This document shows positions 7,600-16,178 of a stretch of DNA of 27,536 nucleotides, piece after piece; the stretch's first letter is position 1; every line of letters begins with the position of its first letter. The translations under genes were made by a program, and so were the position numbers. Location: positions 1 through 27,536 of IMG/VR virus record IMGVR_UViG_3300024520_000410. One strand, given 5' to 3'. The notes under the pieces were generated by a model. It ran no database searches and was not told the DNA's origin. It saw only the letters and a list, made by a program, of their open reading frames with translations. The DNA is from a virus.

Positions 7600-10500
7600 C
7601 CCGCTTGGAGTTCTGCTCTGTCCTGGCTGCGACGCTGCTCGCATTCGTCGCCGGGACGAGTATCGCCATGGGCGAGACCTGCACCTTCCCCTCGGGCGCG
7701 CAGACGTGGGGCACGGGTGACGATGTGACGGCGCTCACTCCTGGCGCCTTCACTGGCTGCACGCCGGATACGTCGGACTTCTACGTCGCGTCAGGGACCG
7801 GCGGCTCTGCCACGCAGATCACCGTAGCGGGACACCTGGACTTCGCCGCGGCGGCGTCTCATATCTGCATCAAGGGCGACTCGACGCTTACCCTGGACGT
7901 GGTCGCGCAGGATCGTGCGCTCCGGCTCACGCTTCCGAGCGGTGCTACGGGTGTGTGTGCGACAGCGGCCGCGGACGAAGGTCTCGCCCTTGAAGCTTCC
8001 GGCGTCCTGACGCTGCAAGGCGGCTACATCGAGTGGGGCGACGCGACGCCGGTCCTGTTGAACGACCCGAGCGCCACGGACTTCGCGACGGTCGGGCTCG
8101 TCATCCCGTGTCTGGACGAGGACTGCACGACGAACGACGACTTCGAGCGATGGCAGTGGACCGACGCGCGCGACAATGCAGCCGAGGGCGCGCCCGGCGA
8201 TACGTTCCTGGACGAGTACCTCACGGAGGCAGGGACGTGGCTCGGGGCGGGCGAACGCCTGATGGCGTGCGTGTTCGATCCTGACGAGACGGACCCGGCC
8301 GGGCCGGTCGATCAGAATAACTGTTACATGGTCACGGCCGTCGACTCGACCGGGCCGACGTACTCGCTCGACATAGACCTGACGCAGCGGCTCGTCGCAT
8401 ACTCTGATTACTGGGACGACACGCACCGGGACGTTCTCTCCGTGACCATGTCGTCGAGCGTGGCGAAGGGGCAGCGCTGGATAGAGGTCCCCCACCTGAC
8501 CGTCGACTCACAACTAACCTACGCCGGCCGCTGGCTGCGCTTCGAGAAGGGCGCCACGCCGCAGGACCGTAGCTACATGATCTCGGCCACGGAAGAGGGG
8601 ACGTGCGTCGCGACGACGTCCGTGCACTGCACCGTAGACGAGCAGTGCGAGAGCTACCTTCTGACGGACACGTGTGACCAGACAGGCACGGACTGGATCC
8701 AGCTACTCGACACGCGCGGCGCCTTCGAGGCGTTCAATCAGGCGAGCGCGAATGAGAATGAGATCTGGATCGACTACGGGCACATGCGCGGGGATCCGTT
8801 CTTTCTGATGGTGCCCGTGGAGATCACGGCGGCAGCCGAAGTGGAGTGGGCCGTCGAAGACGTGGGCATAGCCGCGAGCAACGGGACGCTCGACTTCAAC
8901 GGCGTGCTAGCGCACGCTATGACCACGCTCGGAGCGCATCCGACGACGGGCGAGGCGGTCACGGTCGCAGGCTGGGATAACGTCGCAGCGTGGGAGATGG
9001 ACGGCGCCAACGCGATCCTACTCCGCGGGCAGGTCTCTGAGAATCAAATCACGGTGACAGGGAACGTGATCGGCCGGACGATGATCGTGGGCGCCTTGAC
9101 CTCGGACGACGAGGCTAACTTCTGCACAGGGATCGACACGCCGCACGACTGCTGCACGGGAGTCGGGACGGGCTCGTGTTTCGGGCCGTCGCACGGGTCG
9201 CTGCTGATGTTCGACGAGCAGCCTGTGGTCCGTAACTGGTCGATCAGGTACCGCGGGGACGACCTCGTCAACTACGGGGCGTCGGGGTACGACGCTCCCG
9301 TCACGGACATCCACGCGACGGTCGGTCCCATCCTGCACTTTGAGCGAGTCGACGGACGGTGGATGGCGCCGGCTCTCGCAGGCGGCGGACGCTCCGGCAA
9401 CTACATCGCCAACGCAGGCGGCGGCGAAGTGCAGCTCAAGACGAAGTCTGTGTTACACGACGGCGTCTGTGTAGCTTGCAGCTCGTGTGACGGTAACGGC
9501 GGACTCGTCGGCTCGCGCACCGGCGCCGCTCTACCCTATGACGGTGCGTGGTGGGACGGTGTGGCCGTGGTCGCGAATCACTGCGGCATGGACGCGGGGT
9601 GGACGTCGCGCTTTACGAACCTGCTCGTCGTCGGGACGCGCGCCTTCAAAAACAATATCTGGCCCGGCTGGCCGGAGGCGGCCGGTAATCTGTTCGACTC
9701 CCCTTCGAGCTACCGCAACTTCGTCATGCGCGACGGCGCGACAGACGCGGACGTGATCGACAGCGCCGCCGCCGCAAACGACTTTTGCTATAACACGACC
9801 GCCGAGACGACCGCGAGTAGCGAGCTGTGTAACGACGACACGGACTGCACGACCAGCGGCGAGACGTGCGACGGGCAAGGCGGGACGCACTTTCAGTCGG
9901 GGATCATCCGAGACAATACCTACGGCAACGTTGGGGTGTCCAACGCGCGGTGCAGCTCCGCGTCTACCCTACCCTGCTCGGGAGTCATGCAGGACGTCCC
10001 GACGGCGACGGGGGCGCAGTGGGAGAACATTCTCTGGCTCGACAACTACGGGAACCATCCCACGACGCACGTGCATGAACAGGGGTCGTTCTGCAACGTC
10101 GGCAACTGGAACCTAGAGGAGTCCACTTTCGCGTTCTCGCCGACCACGATCGCGGCTCCGCAGCTCGATGGATTCGTCCGCTATTCGGACACGCAGACGG
10201 CGTGCAACCAGACGGCGTGGCGGGGTCTGCTCTTCGCGAACCTGGCAGTGGGTGACGCCTTCCAGCTAAACGAATCCGTCGCAGAGCGGAGCGGCGCCGA
10301 CTCCCCCTACGCCGTCGGCTCCAACTTCTGCTACTCGAACAATCTACTGGACACGAGTCCGACACACGATCCGCAGACGGGGAATCTGCGCCAGAAGCGG
10401 GACCGCTCGCCGGGCTTCATCGACGAGGCGGCGGGCCGCTACGACACAGCGGCCGGCTCGTGGGCCGATCAGAACACGTGCGGGATTCGGCGCGGCGCAG

Positions 10501-10610
10501 CGGCTCCGGGTAACTGTGAGTACAAGTGGATGCACGCCATGCTCCGGACGGAGCCGGAGTGCATGGCGGACCTCGAGAGGGTCACGATCCCTCGGCGCGC
10601 AGCTCCGTAG
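7596..10610 (+). CDS. Large exported Cys-rich protein, probable beta-helix
   Basis: At 1004 aa this is the largest protein here. It begins with a signal peptide (hydrophobic core about residues 7-24, cleavage near SIA or MGE). The body is rich in Gly, Asn, Asp and Thr, with short repeated strands and turns (for example NNIWPGWPEAAGNLF and SGIIRDNTYGNVGVSN) typical of right-handed parallel beta-helices. At least four Cys-dense inserts occur, near residues 335-360, 507-525, 624-632 and 730-760, with patterns such as CNDDTDC...GETC that suggest disulfide-bonded loops and oxidising surroundings. ATGA overlap ties it to the preceding exported gene. Phage polysaccharide lyases and spikes often use beta-helices but normally lack a Sec signal. 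A surface-modifying enzyme or exported adhesin is possible; no catalytic residues are assigned. Confidence 0.8.
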   Translation: MTRLEFCSVLAATLLAFVAGTSIAMGETCTFPSGAQTWGTGDDVTALTPGAFTGCTPDTSDFYVASGTGGSATQITVAGHLDFAAAASHICIKGDSTLTLDVVAQDRALRLTLPSGATGVCATAAADEGLALEASGVLTLQGGYIEWGDATPVLLNDPSATDFATVGLVIPCLDEDCTTNDDFERWQWTDARDNAAEGAPGDTFLDEYLTEAGTWLGAGERLMACVFDPDETDPAGPVDQNNCYMVTAVDSTGPTYSLDIDLTQRLVAYSDYWDDTHRDVLSVTMSSSVAKGQRWIEVPHLTVDSQLTYAGRWLRFEKGATPQDRSYMISATEEGTCVATTSVHCTVDEQCESYLLTDTCDQTGTDWIQLLDTRGAFEAFNQASANENEIWIDYGHMRGDPFFLMVPVEITAAAEVEWAVEDVGIAASNGTLDFNGVLAHAMTTLGAHPTTGEAVTVAGWDNVAAWEMDGANAILLRGQVSENQITVTGNVIGRTMIVGALTSDDEANFCTGIDTPHDCCTGVGTGSCFGPSHGSLLMFDEQPVVRNWSIRYRGDDLVNYGASGYDAPVTDIHATVGPILHFERVDGRWMAPALAGGGRSGNYIANAGGGEVQLKTKSVLHDGVCVACSSCDGNGGLVGSRTGAALPYDGAWWDGVAVVANHCGMDAGWTSRFTNLLVVGTRAFKNNIWPGWPEAAGNLFDSPSSYRNFVMRDGATDADVIDSAAAANDFCYNTTAETTASSELCNDDTDCTTSGETCDGQGGTHFQSGIIRDNTYGNVGVSNARCSSASTLPCSGVMQDVPTATGAQWENILWLDNYGNHPTTHVHEQGSFCNVGNWNLEESTFAFSPTTIAAPQLDGFVRYSDTQTACNQTAWRGLLFANLAVGDAFQLNESVAERSGADSPYAVGSNFCYSNNLLDTSPTHDPQTGNLRQKRDRSPGFIDEAAGRYDTAAGSWADQNTCGIRRGAAAPGNCEYKWMHAMLRTEPECMADLERVTIPRRAAP

Positions 10611-10629
10611 CGATAACGAACGGGGGCAC

Positions 10630-10962
10630 GTGGTTGTGGTGAACGGAAACGGCGGAAAGCTCACCCTAGCGAATGCGATAATTACACTTTTCACCGCGGC
10701 GATTTTGGGGGTGCTAGCGTGGGGGTCTCACAGCGTGATCGAGCTACAAAAGTTTGCGGAGCGGGGGGATCGCTTCACGGCCTTGCAAGCGAACGACCTC
10801 CGAGACGAAATCATTACGGCATGGCGCGCAGAGCACGATCGGGAGCACGTGCCCAAGATCAGATTTATGATCGCAGAAGAGGTCGCGAAGGCGAACGCAC
10901 CGATCGTCGAGGCGCTGCACGCGCTAAGGCTTGACGCGCTCCGCGAGGGGACGCCACCTTAG
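10630..10962 (+). CDS. Single-TM protein with helical tail (lysis or tail accessory)
   Basis: This protein of about 110 aa starts at one of three closely spaced GTG codons (10630, 10636 or 10639) behind a GGGGG ribosome site. A membrane helix covers residues about 12-30, followed by a charged helical region of about 75 aa that may form a coiled coil. The frame stays open upstream, but those residues overlap the exported gene and look like shadow sequence. The shape is shared by spanin inner-membrane subunits and XhlA-like haemolysin accessories. The endolysin is encoded 9 kb away, so a lysis role is uncertain. Confidence 0.65.
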   Translation: MVVVNGNGGKLTLANAIITLFTAAILGVLAWGSHSVIELQKFAERGDRFTALQANDLRDEIITAWRAEHDREHVPKIRFMIAEEVAKANAPIVEALHALRLDALREGTPP

Positions 10963-10974
10963 AGGGATACACAC

Positions 10975-10994
10975 ACGCCCGCGGGAGCGGGCGT
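10975..10994 (+). terminator. 8-bp hairpin with GGGA tetraloop
   Basis: The arms ACGCCCGC (10975-10982) and GCGGGCGT (10987-10994) pair perfectly around a GGGA tetraloop of the stable GNRA type. It lies 12 bp after the TM-protein stop and about 20 bp before the adaptor start. There is no T-run. It may be a processing or stabilising hairpin dividing the exported-protein section from the connector genes. Confidence 0.6.
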
Positions 10995-11015
10995 CATCCC
11001 GGGGGAGCCGGACTG

Positions 11016-12284
11016 ATGGCAGAGAATCAGATCATCCGCGGCGGCATCGAAGGCGTGCTCTCTGACGCGCTGGAGGTCGAACTCCCCAGCTTCGGGCAGG
11101 CGACCACGCTCCTACGCTTTACGCCTCGGGTATCGACGGCGCCGTCTGCGGCAGACGCCGTGATCCGGATCCAGAAGCAGAGCGGCGGAGCGCCGACCGA
11201 CTTCATACAGGCCACGATCGTCAACGGCGCACTACTCGGCGTGCAGGCTGCGGGCTCGATCTCTCTGTCCGCTGGGGACACGTGGTTCCTTCACGTCGTC
11301 ACGGCATCGGGTGCGGAGTGGCTGGAAGTAACGGTGATCGCGGACGTCGCGAACGTCACGGGGATAATTGATTCCACCTTCCCGGGCGTGCTCGTGGACC
11401 CTTTCGAGGTCGAGATTCCCAGCGTGCCGGGCGTGACCACGATCCAGCGCATCGTCGCGCGTGTCGCGACTGCGCCGTCTGGCGGGTCGTGCGTGGTCAA
11501 GATCCAGGACGGCTCGGGCGCCGCTCCGCCGAACTCGATTACGTCCACGATCTCGTCGGGGAGCACGATAGGAACGGCTGGGGTGGGTTCGATCGCCGTC
11601 GGTCCGTCAACTCGTCTCTACGTGCGGGCGACGCCGACGAACGGCGCGGAGTGGCTCCAGGTCGAGCTTGAGCTAGCGCCTGCGACAGGCGCCGCAGCGC
11701 TCGATCTGACTACGCTCGCGTGCGTCAAGGACGAGGCGAACATATCGGGGACAACGCTCGACGCTCTGATCGCGACTCTGATCTCGGCCGTGTCTGCTGA
11801 AATGACCCGGTACATGCAGCGGCAGATCGCGCCCGTGTCCTACACGTCGGAGCGCTTCGACGGTGAGGGCGAAAACTGGTTCGAGGTGAAGCACCCGCCT
11901 ATACGCGCGCTCACGGCGATCAATCTGGAAGGGGACCTCGGGGTCTACTCCGAGGCAGTAACGCTCGCAGGGACGAAGCGCGACGACGTGGCAGGGGTCG
12001 TGTGGATCGGCGCCGACGGGTTCCAGGACCTGGACCTAGTGACGCTGCTCGGGGCACACATCGGGGAAGTGACCTACGACGGAGGCTTCCCCGTGGTGCC
12101 CCTGGACATCGCGCAGAAGGCGTGCCTGCAAGTCATCCACGAGCTGAACCAGACAGACCGACGGGGCGGCCGGCTCGGGCTCCAACAGAAGGTGCTCGAC
12201 TCGGGAGGCACGTCCACCTATGTCGTCGGGAAGTGGGCGCCCGGCGTGCGTGAGACGCTCGACGCCTACCGCACGGAACTCTGA
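11016..12284 (+). CDS. Head-tail adaptor with two N-terminal beta-sandwich repeats
   Basis: The 422-aa protein has two parts. Residues about 12-110 and 120-222 are tandem copies of one domain of about 100 aa; matching landmarks are LSDALEVELPSF versus LVDPFEVEIPSV, VSTAPSAAD versus VATAPSGGS, and NGAEWLQVELEL versus SGAEWLEVTVI. The pattern suggests an Ig-like or jelly-roll beta sandwich. Residues about 228-422 resemble the HK97 gp6-type connector: an N-terminal helical pair, a beta insertion near YTSERFDGEGENWF, and a C-terminal helix with LNQTDRRGG. Adaptors alone are usually 100-200 aa, so the N-terminal half is an addition that could decorate the neck. Ribosome site GGGGGAG precedes the ATG. 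The next gene starts at the last base of the stop (TGATG). Confidence 0.82.
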   Translation: MAENQIIRGGIEGVLSDALEVELPSFGQATTLLRFTPRVSTAPSAADAVIRIQKQSGGAPTDFIQATIVNGALLGVQAAGSISLSAGDTWFLHVVTASGAEWLEVTVIADVANVTGIIDSTFPGVLVDPFEVEIPSVPGVTTIQRIVARVATAPSGGSCVVKIQDGSGAAPPNSITSTISSGSTIGTAGVGSIAVGPSTRLYVRATPTNGAEWLQVELELAPATGAAALDLTTLACVKDEANISGTTLDALIATLISAVSAEMTRYMQRQIAPVSYTSERFDGEGENWFEVKHPPIRALTAINLEGDLGVYSEAVTLAGTKRDDVAGVVWIGADGFQDLDLVTLLGAHIGEVTYDGGFPVVPLDIAQKACLQVIHELNQTDRRGGRLGLQQKVLDSGGTSTYVVGKWAPGVRETLDAYRTEL

Positions 12285-12700
12285 TGGCGGAAGCGCTCCG
12301 TGTCATCGTAAAGCCGGCGCCGCGGCTAGCGCGTGCGCTGCGGAACCTGAAAGAGCCGCGCATCCGACGCGTGTTCACGCGTGCGCTAATACGGAGCGCA
12401 TTGGACGTGCAGACGGAGGCGGCATCGAATCAGATCATCCGGTCGAGCAAGGGTCCAGTGGACGCCGTGCGCGTGACGTCCAGGACGGGCACGCTCCGGC
12501 GCTCGATCGCCGTCAACCGGCAGGACCTCCCGTTCGCGATCACGATCGGGTCTGACCTGATCTATGCCCCGGTCCACGAGTTCGGTTCCCGTAAGCGGAA
12601 CATCCCCGCGCGTCCGTTCCTCGGGCCGGCGCTCGACGCCGTCGCCCCACGCTTCGAGCGTCACTTCCTGACGGAGCTCCGGAAGGCGTCGGACGGATGA
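12284..12700 (+). CDS. HK97 gp10-like neck/tail completion protein
   Basis: The 138-aa protein has a basic helical N-terminal half, a beta region, and the signature close PVHEFGSRKRNIPARPFLGPAL, typical of HK97 gp10-like and virion morphogenesis proteins that sit between head connector and tail terminator. Length and gene order (adaptor, gp10-like, terminator, tube) match siphoviruses. It is coupled to both neighbours by overlapping stop and start codons. Confidence 0.88.
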   Translation: MAEALRVIVKPAPRLARALRNLKEPRIRRVFTRALIRSALDVQTEAASNQIIRSSKGPVDAVRVTSRTGTLRRSIAVNRQDLPFAITIGSDLIYAPVHEFGSRKRNIPARPFLGPALDAVAPRFERHFLTELRKASDG

Positions 12701-13080
12701 TCCAGAACCAGATTCTGGACGCCGTGCTCGCGGCGATCACTGGGACGGGGAGCTTCGCCACCGTGGAACGTGGGCTCAAGGATGGCGCCGACGCGGCGGA
12801 CGTGCCGGTTGCCTACATCTACAACGCCACCGAGCCGCGCGAACGTCTGGCCTTCGGACAGGACGTCGCCGCGCTGGGCTTCTCTGTGGCGCTCTGGAGC
12901 GACACCACGCAGGCGGCGGCCTTGGACCTCGCGGACGGTGTCGTTACGGCCGTGCTCGCAGACGCTGGCCTCCTGGCGCTTGTTTCAGAGATCGCCGTCG
13001 CCGACATGGCGGAGTCTAACTTCGACGGGCACACCCGGCGTGTGGTCGTTCTGCTCTTCGAGTCGGAGCGCATAGAGTGA
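12697..13080 (+). CDS. Tail-terminator-like protein (candidate 1)
   Basis: This 127-aa alpha/beta protein has an N-terminal helix, a central strand pair around PVAYIYNATEPRERL, and a closing strand VVVLLFESERIE. Proteins of this size and layout directly before the tail tube gene commonly cap the tail (gpU-like terminators) and join it to the head. Two such genes follow each other here, and sequence alone does not tell which is the terminator. ATGA overlap on the 5' side and GTGA overlap on the 3' side. Confidence 0.7.
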   Translation: MIQNQILDAVLAAITGTGSFATVERGLKDGADAADVPVAYIYNATEPRERLAFGQDVAALGFSVALWSDTTQAAALDLADGVVTAVLADAGLLALVSEIAVADMAESNFDGHTRRVVVLLFESERIE

Positions 13081-13529
13081 GCGTCTGGAGCGACTTCGAG
13101 GCGGACTTCGCGGCGGCTCTCGTCGCGGCTCACGCCGGCTTCGCCCGGCTCGATTCGGACTTGACGGACCTGGACCGGATCACCTCGGGGCAGGTCCGAT
13201 ATCAGCTCGTCGGCGGCGTCGCCAACCGGGAGACCCGGGAAGACGTCGGCTCGAACGTGGTGAGCCGTGAGGTGCGCTTCGAGATCAAGCTCCACTACCG
13301 GCTCGCAGCGAGCGACGCCGAAAGGGACTGGACCTCGGGCTCGATCGTGGCGCTGGGGTACGGGCTCGAAGACGTGGTGGACACGCTGCTACAGCCGAGC
13401 TTCTACCGCGCTCTGGCGTCCGTCTTCCAGACGCTGCCGGAGGCGCTGGAGAGCGAGCCGACTGACCGGGACCGCGTCGGGGACGTGATCTCGCAGACCG
13501 TGAAGGGCGCGGCGCTTCTGACGCCGTAG
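13077..13529 (+). CDS. Tail-terminator-like protein (candidate 2)
   Basis: This 150-aa protein starts at GTG overlapping the previous stop. It opens with a helix (SVWSDFEADFAAAL), has a beta core (EVRFEIKLHYRL) and ends in helices. It lies 11 bp before the tail tube gene, the usual place of the tail terminator or tail completion protein. The family is not certain; the assignment rests on size, fold pattern and position. Confidence 0.68.
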   Translation: MSVWSDFEADFAAALVAAHAGFARLDSDLTDLDRITSGQVRYQLVGGVANRETREDVGSNVVSREVRFEIKLHYRLAASDAERDWTSGSIVALGYGLEDVVDTLLQPSFYRALASVFQTLPEALESEPTDRDRVGDVISQTVKGAALLTP

Positions 13530-13540
13530 GAGGTAACGAC

Positions 13541-14638
13541 ATGGCCGGACAGAACTGGGCGGCGCTTATGATGCTGGAGGCGCAGGCAGCGAGGGGCACG
13601 ATCGCTCCGACGCTCGACGCCTTCAACTTCGCCACGACGCAGCCGACGCTAGCCGACGGACTGGTACTCGGCGACGCAGGCAGCGGCGAAGGCGAGAGCG
13701 GGATCGACTCCACGGTCACGCGGCGCCTCTCGGAAAAGGCGTTCGTTTCGGGGAGCTTCACGCGTCCCTTCTCGGACTTCCTGGCCGAGGACTTCGACAC
13801 CCTGACGTTCGCGTTCCCGTTCTGTGGCAACCGGCGCACGACCACGGTGCCTGTTGACGCAGACTTCCGCTACGAAGGCGGCATAGAGGGGATCCTCCGC
13901 GCCTGCGGGCTCCAGCGTGAGGCGTGGTCGGGCGGAGTCGGGGAGCGATTCTTCCCGGGTAACGTGTCGATCGACGGATCCGAGGGCGCCTACGCGTCGT
14001 GCCGGCTGCTCTATGAGGGGCAAGACTGGCACCTCCGCGACCTCGTCGGGGACTTGACGATCACGTGGACACCGGGCGAGATCCCCGTAGCGTCGGCCGC
14101 CTTCCCGGGTGCCATCGTCGATTCGTTCACGGGCGCGGCGTTCCCGTCAGGCGCGCAGGCGCCAGACTACGAAGAGCAAGCAAGCGTGTCGGCGATCATC
14201 GTCGAGAGCGCGGCGAACTTCTTTGGACACGGAGACACGGGCGCGACGTCGGACGTCGTTCGAGGATTCTCGTCGCTCGAGCTGGCGATCTCTAACTCGA
14301 TCGAAGACGTGCCGGACTCGAACCAGACCGGCGGCATAACGAAAGAGCAGACCGGGCGCGAGGTCGTCTGCCGGGTGACGCTCTTCCAGGACTCGGACGA
14401 CCCGGACTATCTGCGGCAGCGACTGATCGCGCAGGTCGCCGGGACGGATAAGCTCCAGTTCCAGATCGGCACGGCCGCGGGTGCAGCGGCGACCGCGCTC
14501 GCGCACCGCATCGTTCTGACGAACCCGACCGTGGGCAAGATCACGCCGCGCAAGGTCGGCGGATCGCAGGCGTGGGAGTGCGAGCTTCGGGTGATCGACA
14601 ACGTCGCGAACGGCGAACTGGATCTGATCCTACTTTAG
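13541..14638 (+). CDS. Major tail tube protein
   Basis: The 365-aa protein stacks as rings to form the tail tube. It is beta-rich with an opening of MAGQNWAALMMLEAQAARGT, a style common in siphovirus tube proteins that begin with a reference to parameter-like Thr/Pro segments, and a long central beta region (DLTITWTPGEIPVASAAFPG). A perfect GGAGG site precedes the ATG by about 7 bases. It directly precedes the tape measure gene. No separate frameshifted chaperone ORF was seen between the two genes (only 15 bp separate them), so the usual tail assembly chaperone pair is absent or unrecognised. Confidence 0.85.
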   Translation: MAGQNWAALMMLEAQAARGTIAPTLDAFNFATTQPTLADGLVLGDAGSGEGESGIDSTVTRRLSEKAFVSGSFTRPFSDFLAEDFDTLTFAFPFCGNRRTTTVPVDADFRYEGGIEGILRACGLQREAWSGGVGERFFPGNVSIDGSEGAYASCRLLYEGQDWHLRDLVGDLTITWTPGEIPVASAAFPGAIVDSFTGAAFPSGAQAPDYEEQASVSAIIVESAANFFGHGDTGATSDVVRGFSSLELAISNSIEDVPDSNQTGGITKEQTGREVVCRVTLFQDSDDPDYLRQRLIAQVAGTDKLQFQIGTAAGAAATALAHRIVLTNPTVGKITPRKVGGSQAWECELRVIDNVANGELDLILL

Positions 14639-14653
14639 AGGGGAGGTCCGGCC

Positions 14654-16177
14654 GTGGCGTTCAGTGGACGTCGGCACCGTGTAGACGTCGAGATCCGGGG
14701 GAAGGACAACCTATCCCCCGCGACGGCGAAGAGCGAGAAGGGTCTCCGTAGCTTCGGCGACACCGCCGCATCGGTAAAGGCTGGCCTGTTCGCCTTTACC
14801 GCAGCGGTCGCCGCGATGACGGTCGCGCTTGCGTCGTCGCTCGCGGAGTTCGCGAAGAACGAAGTGGCCGCTACAAAGTACGCGGCGGCGCTCCGCTCGG
14901 CCGACCAGTTCTCGCAGGCGAACGTAGAGAGCGCGAAGGCGCTGTCCAAGGAGCTCCAGGATCAGGCGAACATCGCACGCGCCGACGGGCTGGAGATGGC
15001 GTCCCTGGCGCTGGCGTTCACGAAGAACGCCGAGGAGGCAGAGCGCCTCACGCGTGCGGCTGCGGACTTCGCCTCGGGTGCTGGACTCAACATGGAAGAG
15101 GCGCTCCGGCGTCTCGGCCGTGCGACGCAGGGATCCGTAGACGACGTCTCGAAGTTCGTCCCCGAGATCCGCAACCTGACGAAGGCGCAACTGGAAGCGG
15201 GCGAGGCGACGCGCCTGATCTCGGAGCGCTTCGAGGGGCAGGCGAAGGCGGCGACAGACAATCTCGCAGGCGCCTACAAGTCCTTGACGCTGGCGGTCTC
15301 GGACTCCACGGCAGCGTTCGGCGAGGGCGCCGCGACGGCGGGCAACTTCCAGACGGAGATCGAAGAACTCGCGACGACGGTGGCAGAGAGCGAGGGGACG
15401 ATGACCCTTCTCGGAACCGCCGTCGGCACGGTCGCCGGAGTCTTCCCCGCAGCCATCCGGCGCATGCTCCAGTTCGCAGAGAATGCGCGCCTCGCAGCGG
15501 CCGGCACGAACGCGCTCAGCGAAGCGACAGACAAGGAAGCGGTAGCGGCGACGGAGGCAGCGGCGGCGGTCAACGTCCTGTCTGCCGCAGAGGAGCGACG
15601 CCTCCGGATACAGACGGACGTAGACGACACGCAGAAGTCTCTAAACGATCGCCTGACCGCGCTCGGAGTCGTGCTCGAAGCCGACGTCAACGTCCAGCTA
15701 CAAGCGAATGCCGACCTTATGGAGGCGGTCACGCGGAACGCTCGCGAGCTGGGACTCTCGGAACAGGACCTGACGAACATCGGGAAGGCGCTAGCCGCGG
15801 AGGACATCAAGCTCGCCGAGACCTTGACCGGCGTAAAGGAAGAGGCAGACCTCGCGACGGTAGCAATCGACGCGCTCGCGACGCAGGCGATCAGAGCCGA
15901 CACGAGCGCGGCCGGTCTCTCGTCGTCGCTGGTCGGCGTCAAGGCGGAGCTGGCGAGTGCGGAGATCGCAGCCATCAGGACGGCGCAGGCGTTCGACCGG
16001 CTCGCAGCCGCGCAGGGGCGAGCCGCTGCGGTCGATGCAGCGGTCCGCAGTGGCGGGCAACTGGTACTCGGCGGAACGCGTGTCAACCTACCGGGCGGCG
16101 GATCGCGCCTGACATCGGAGCCGGGCTTCCGGACGCGCTTCTCTGGCGGGTCGAGCGGCGGCGGAGGTAGCTTCTAG
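14654..16177 (+). CDS. Tail tape measure protein
   Basis: The 507-aa protein starts at GTG behind AGGGGAGG. It is almost entirely helical, rich in Ala, Glu and Thr. Residues about 38-58 form a hydrophobic stretch (FAFTAAVAAMTVALASSLAEF) and the C terminus is Gly/Ser-rich (SGGSSGGGGSF). These are typical tape measure features; the length sets tail length, and at about 0.15 nm per residue would predict a tail near 75 nm, short for a siphovirus. Opening RRHRVDVEIRGKDNLSPA is common among tape measures of this class. Confidence 0.88.
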   Translation: MAFSGRRHRVDVEIRGKDNLSPATAKSEKGLRSFGDTAASVKAGLFAFTAAVAAMTVALASSLAEFAKNEVAATKYAAALRSADQFSQANVESAKALSKELQDQANIARADGLEMASLALAFTKNAEEAERLTRAAADFASGAGLNMEEALRRLGRATQGSVDDVSKFVPEIRNLTKAQLEAGEATRLISERFEGQAKAATDNLAGAYKSLTLAVSDSTAAFGEGAATAGNFQTEIEELATTVAESEGTMTLLGTAVGTVAGVFPAAIRRMLQFAENARLAAAGTNALSEATDKEAVAATEAAAAVNVLSAAEERRLRIQTDVDDTQKSLNDRLTALGVVLEADVNVQLQANADLMEAVTRNARELGLSEQDLTNIGKALAAEDIKLAETLTGVKEEADLATVAIDALATQAIRADTSAAGLSSSLVGVKAELASAEIAAIRTAQAFDRLAAAQGRAAAVDAAVRSGGQLVLGGTRVNLPGGGSRLTSEPGFRTRFSGGSSGGGGSF

Positions 16178-16178
16178 C

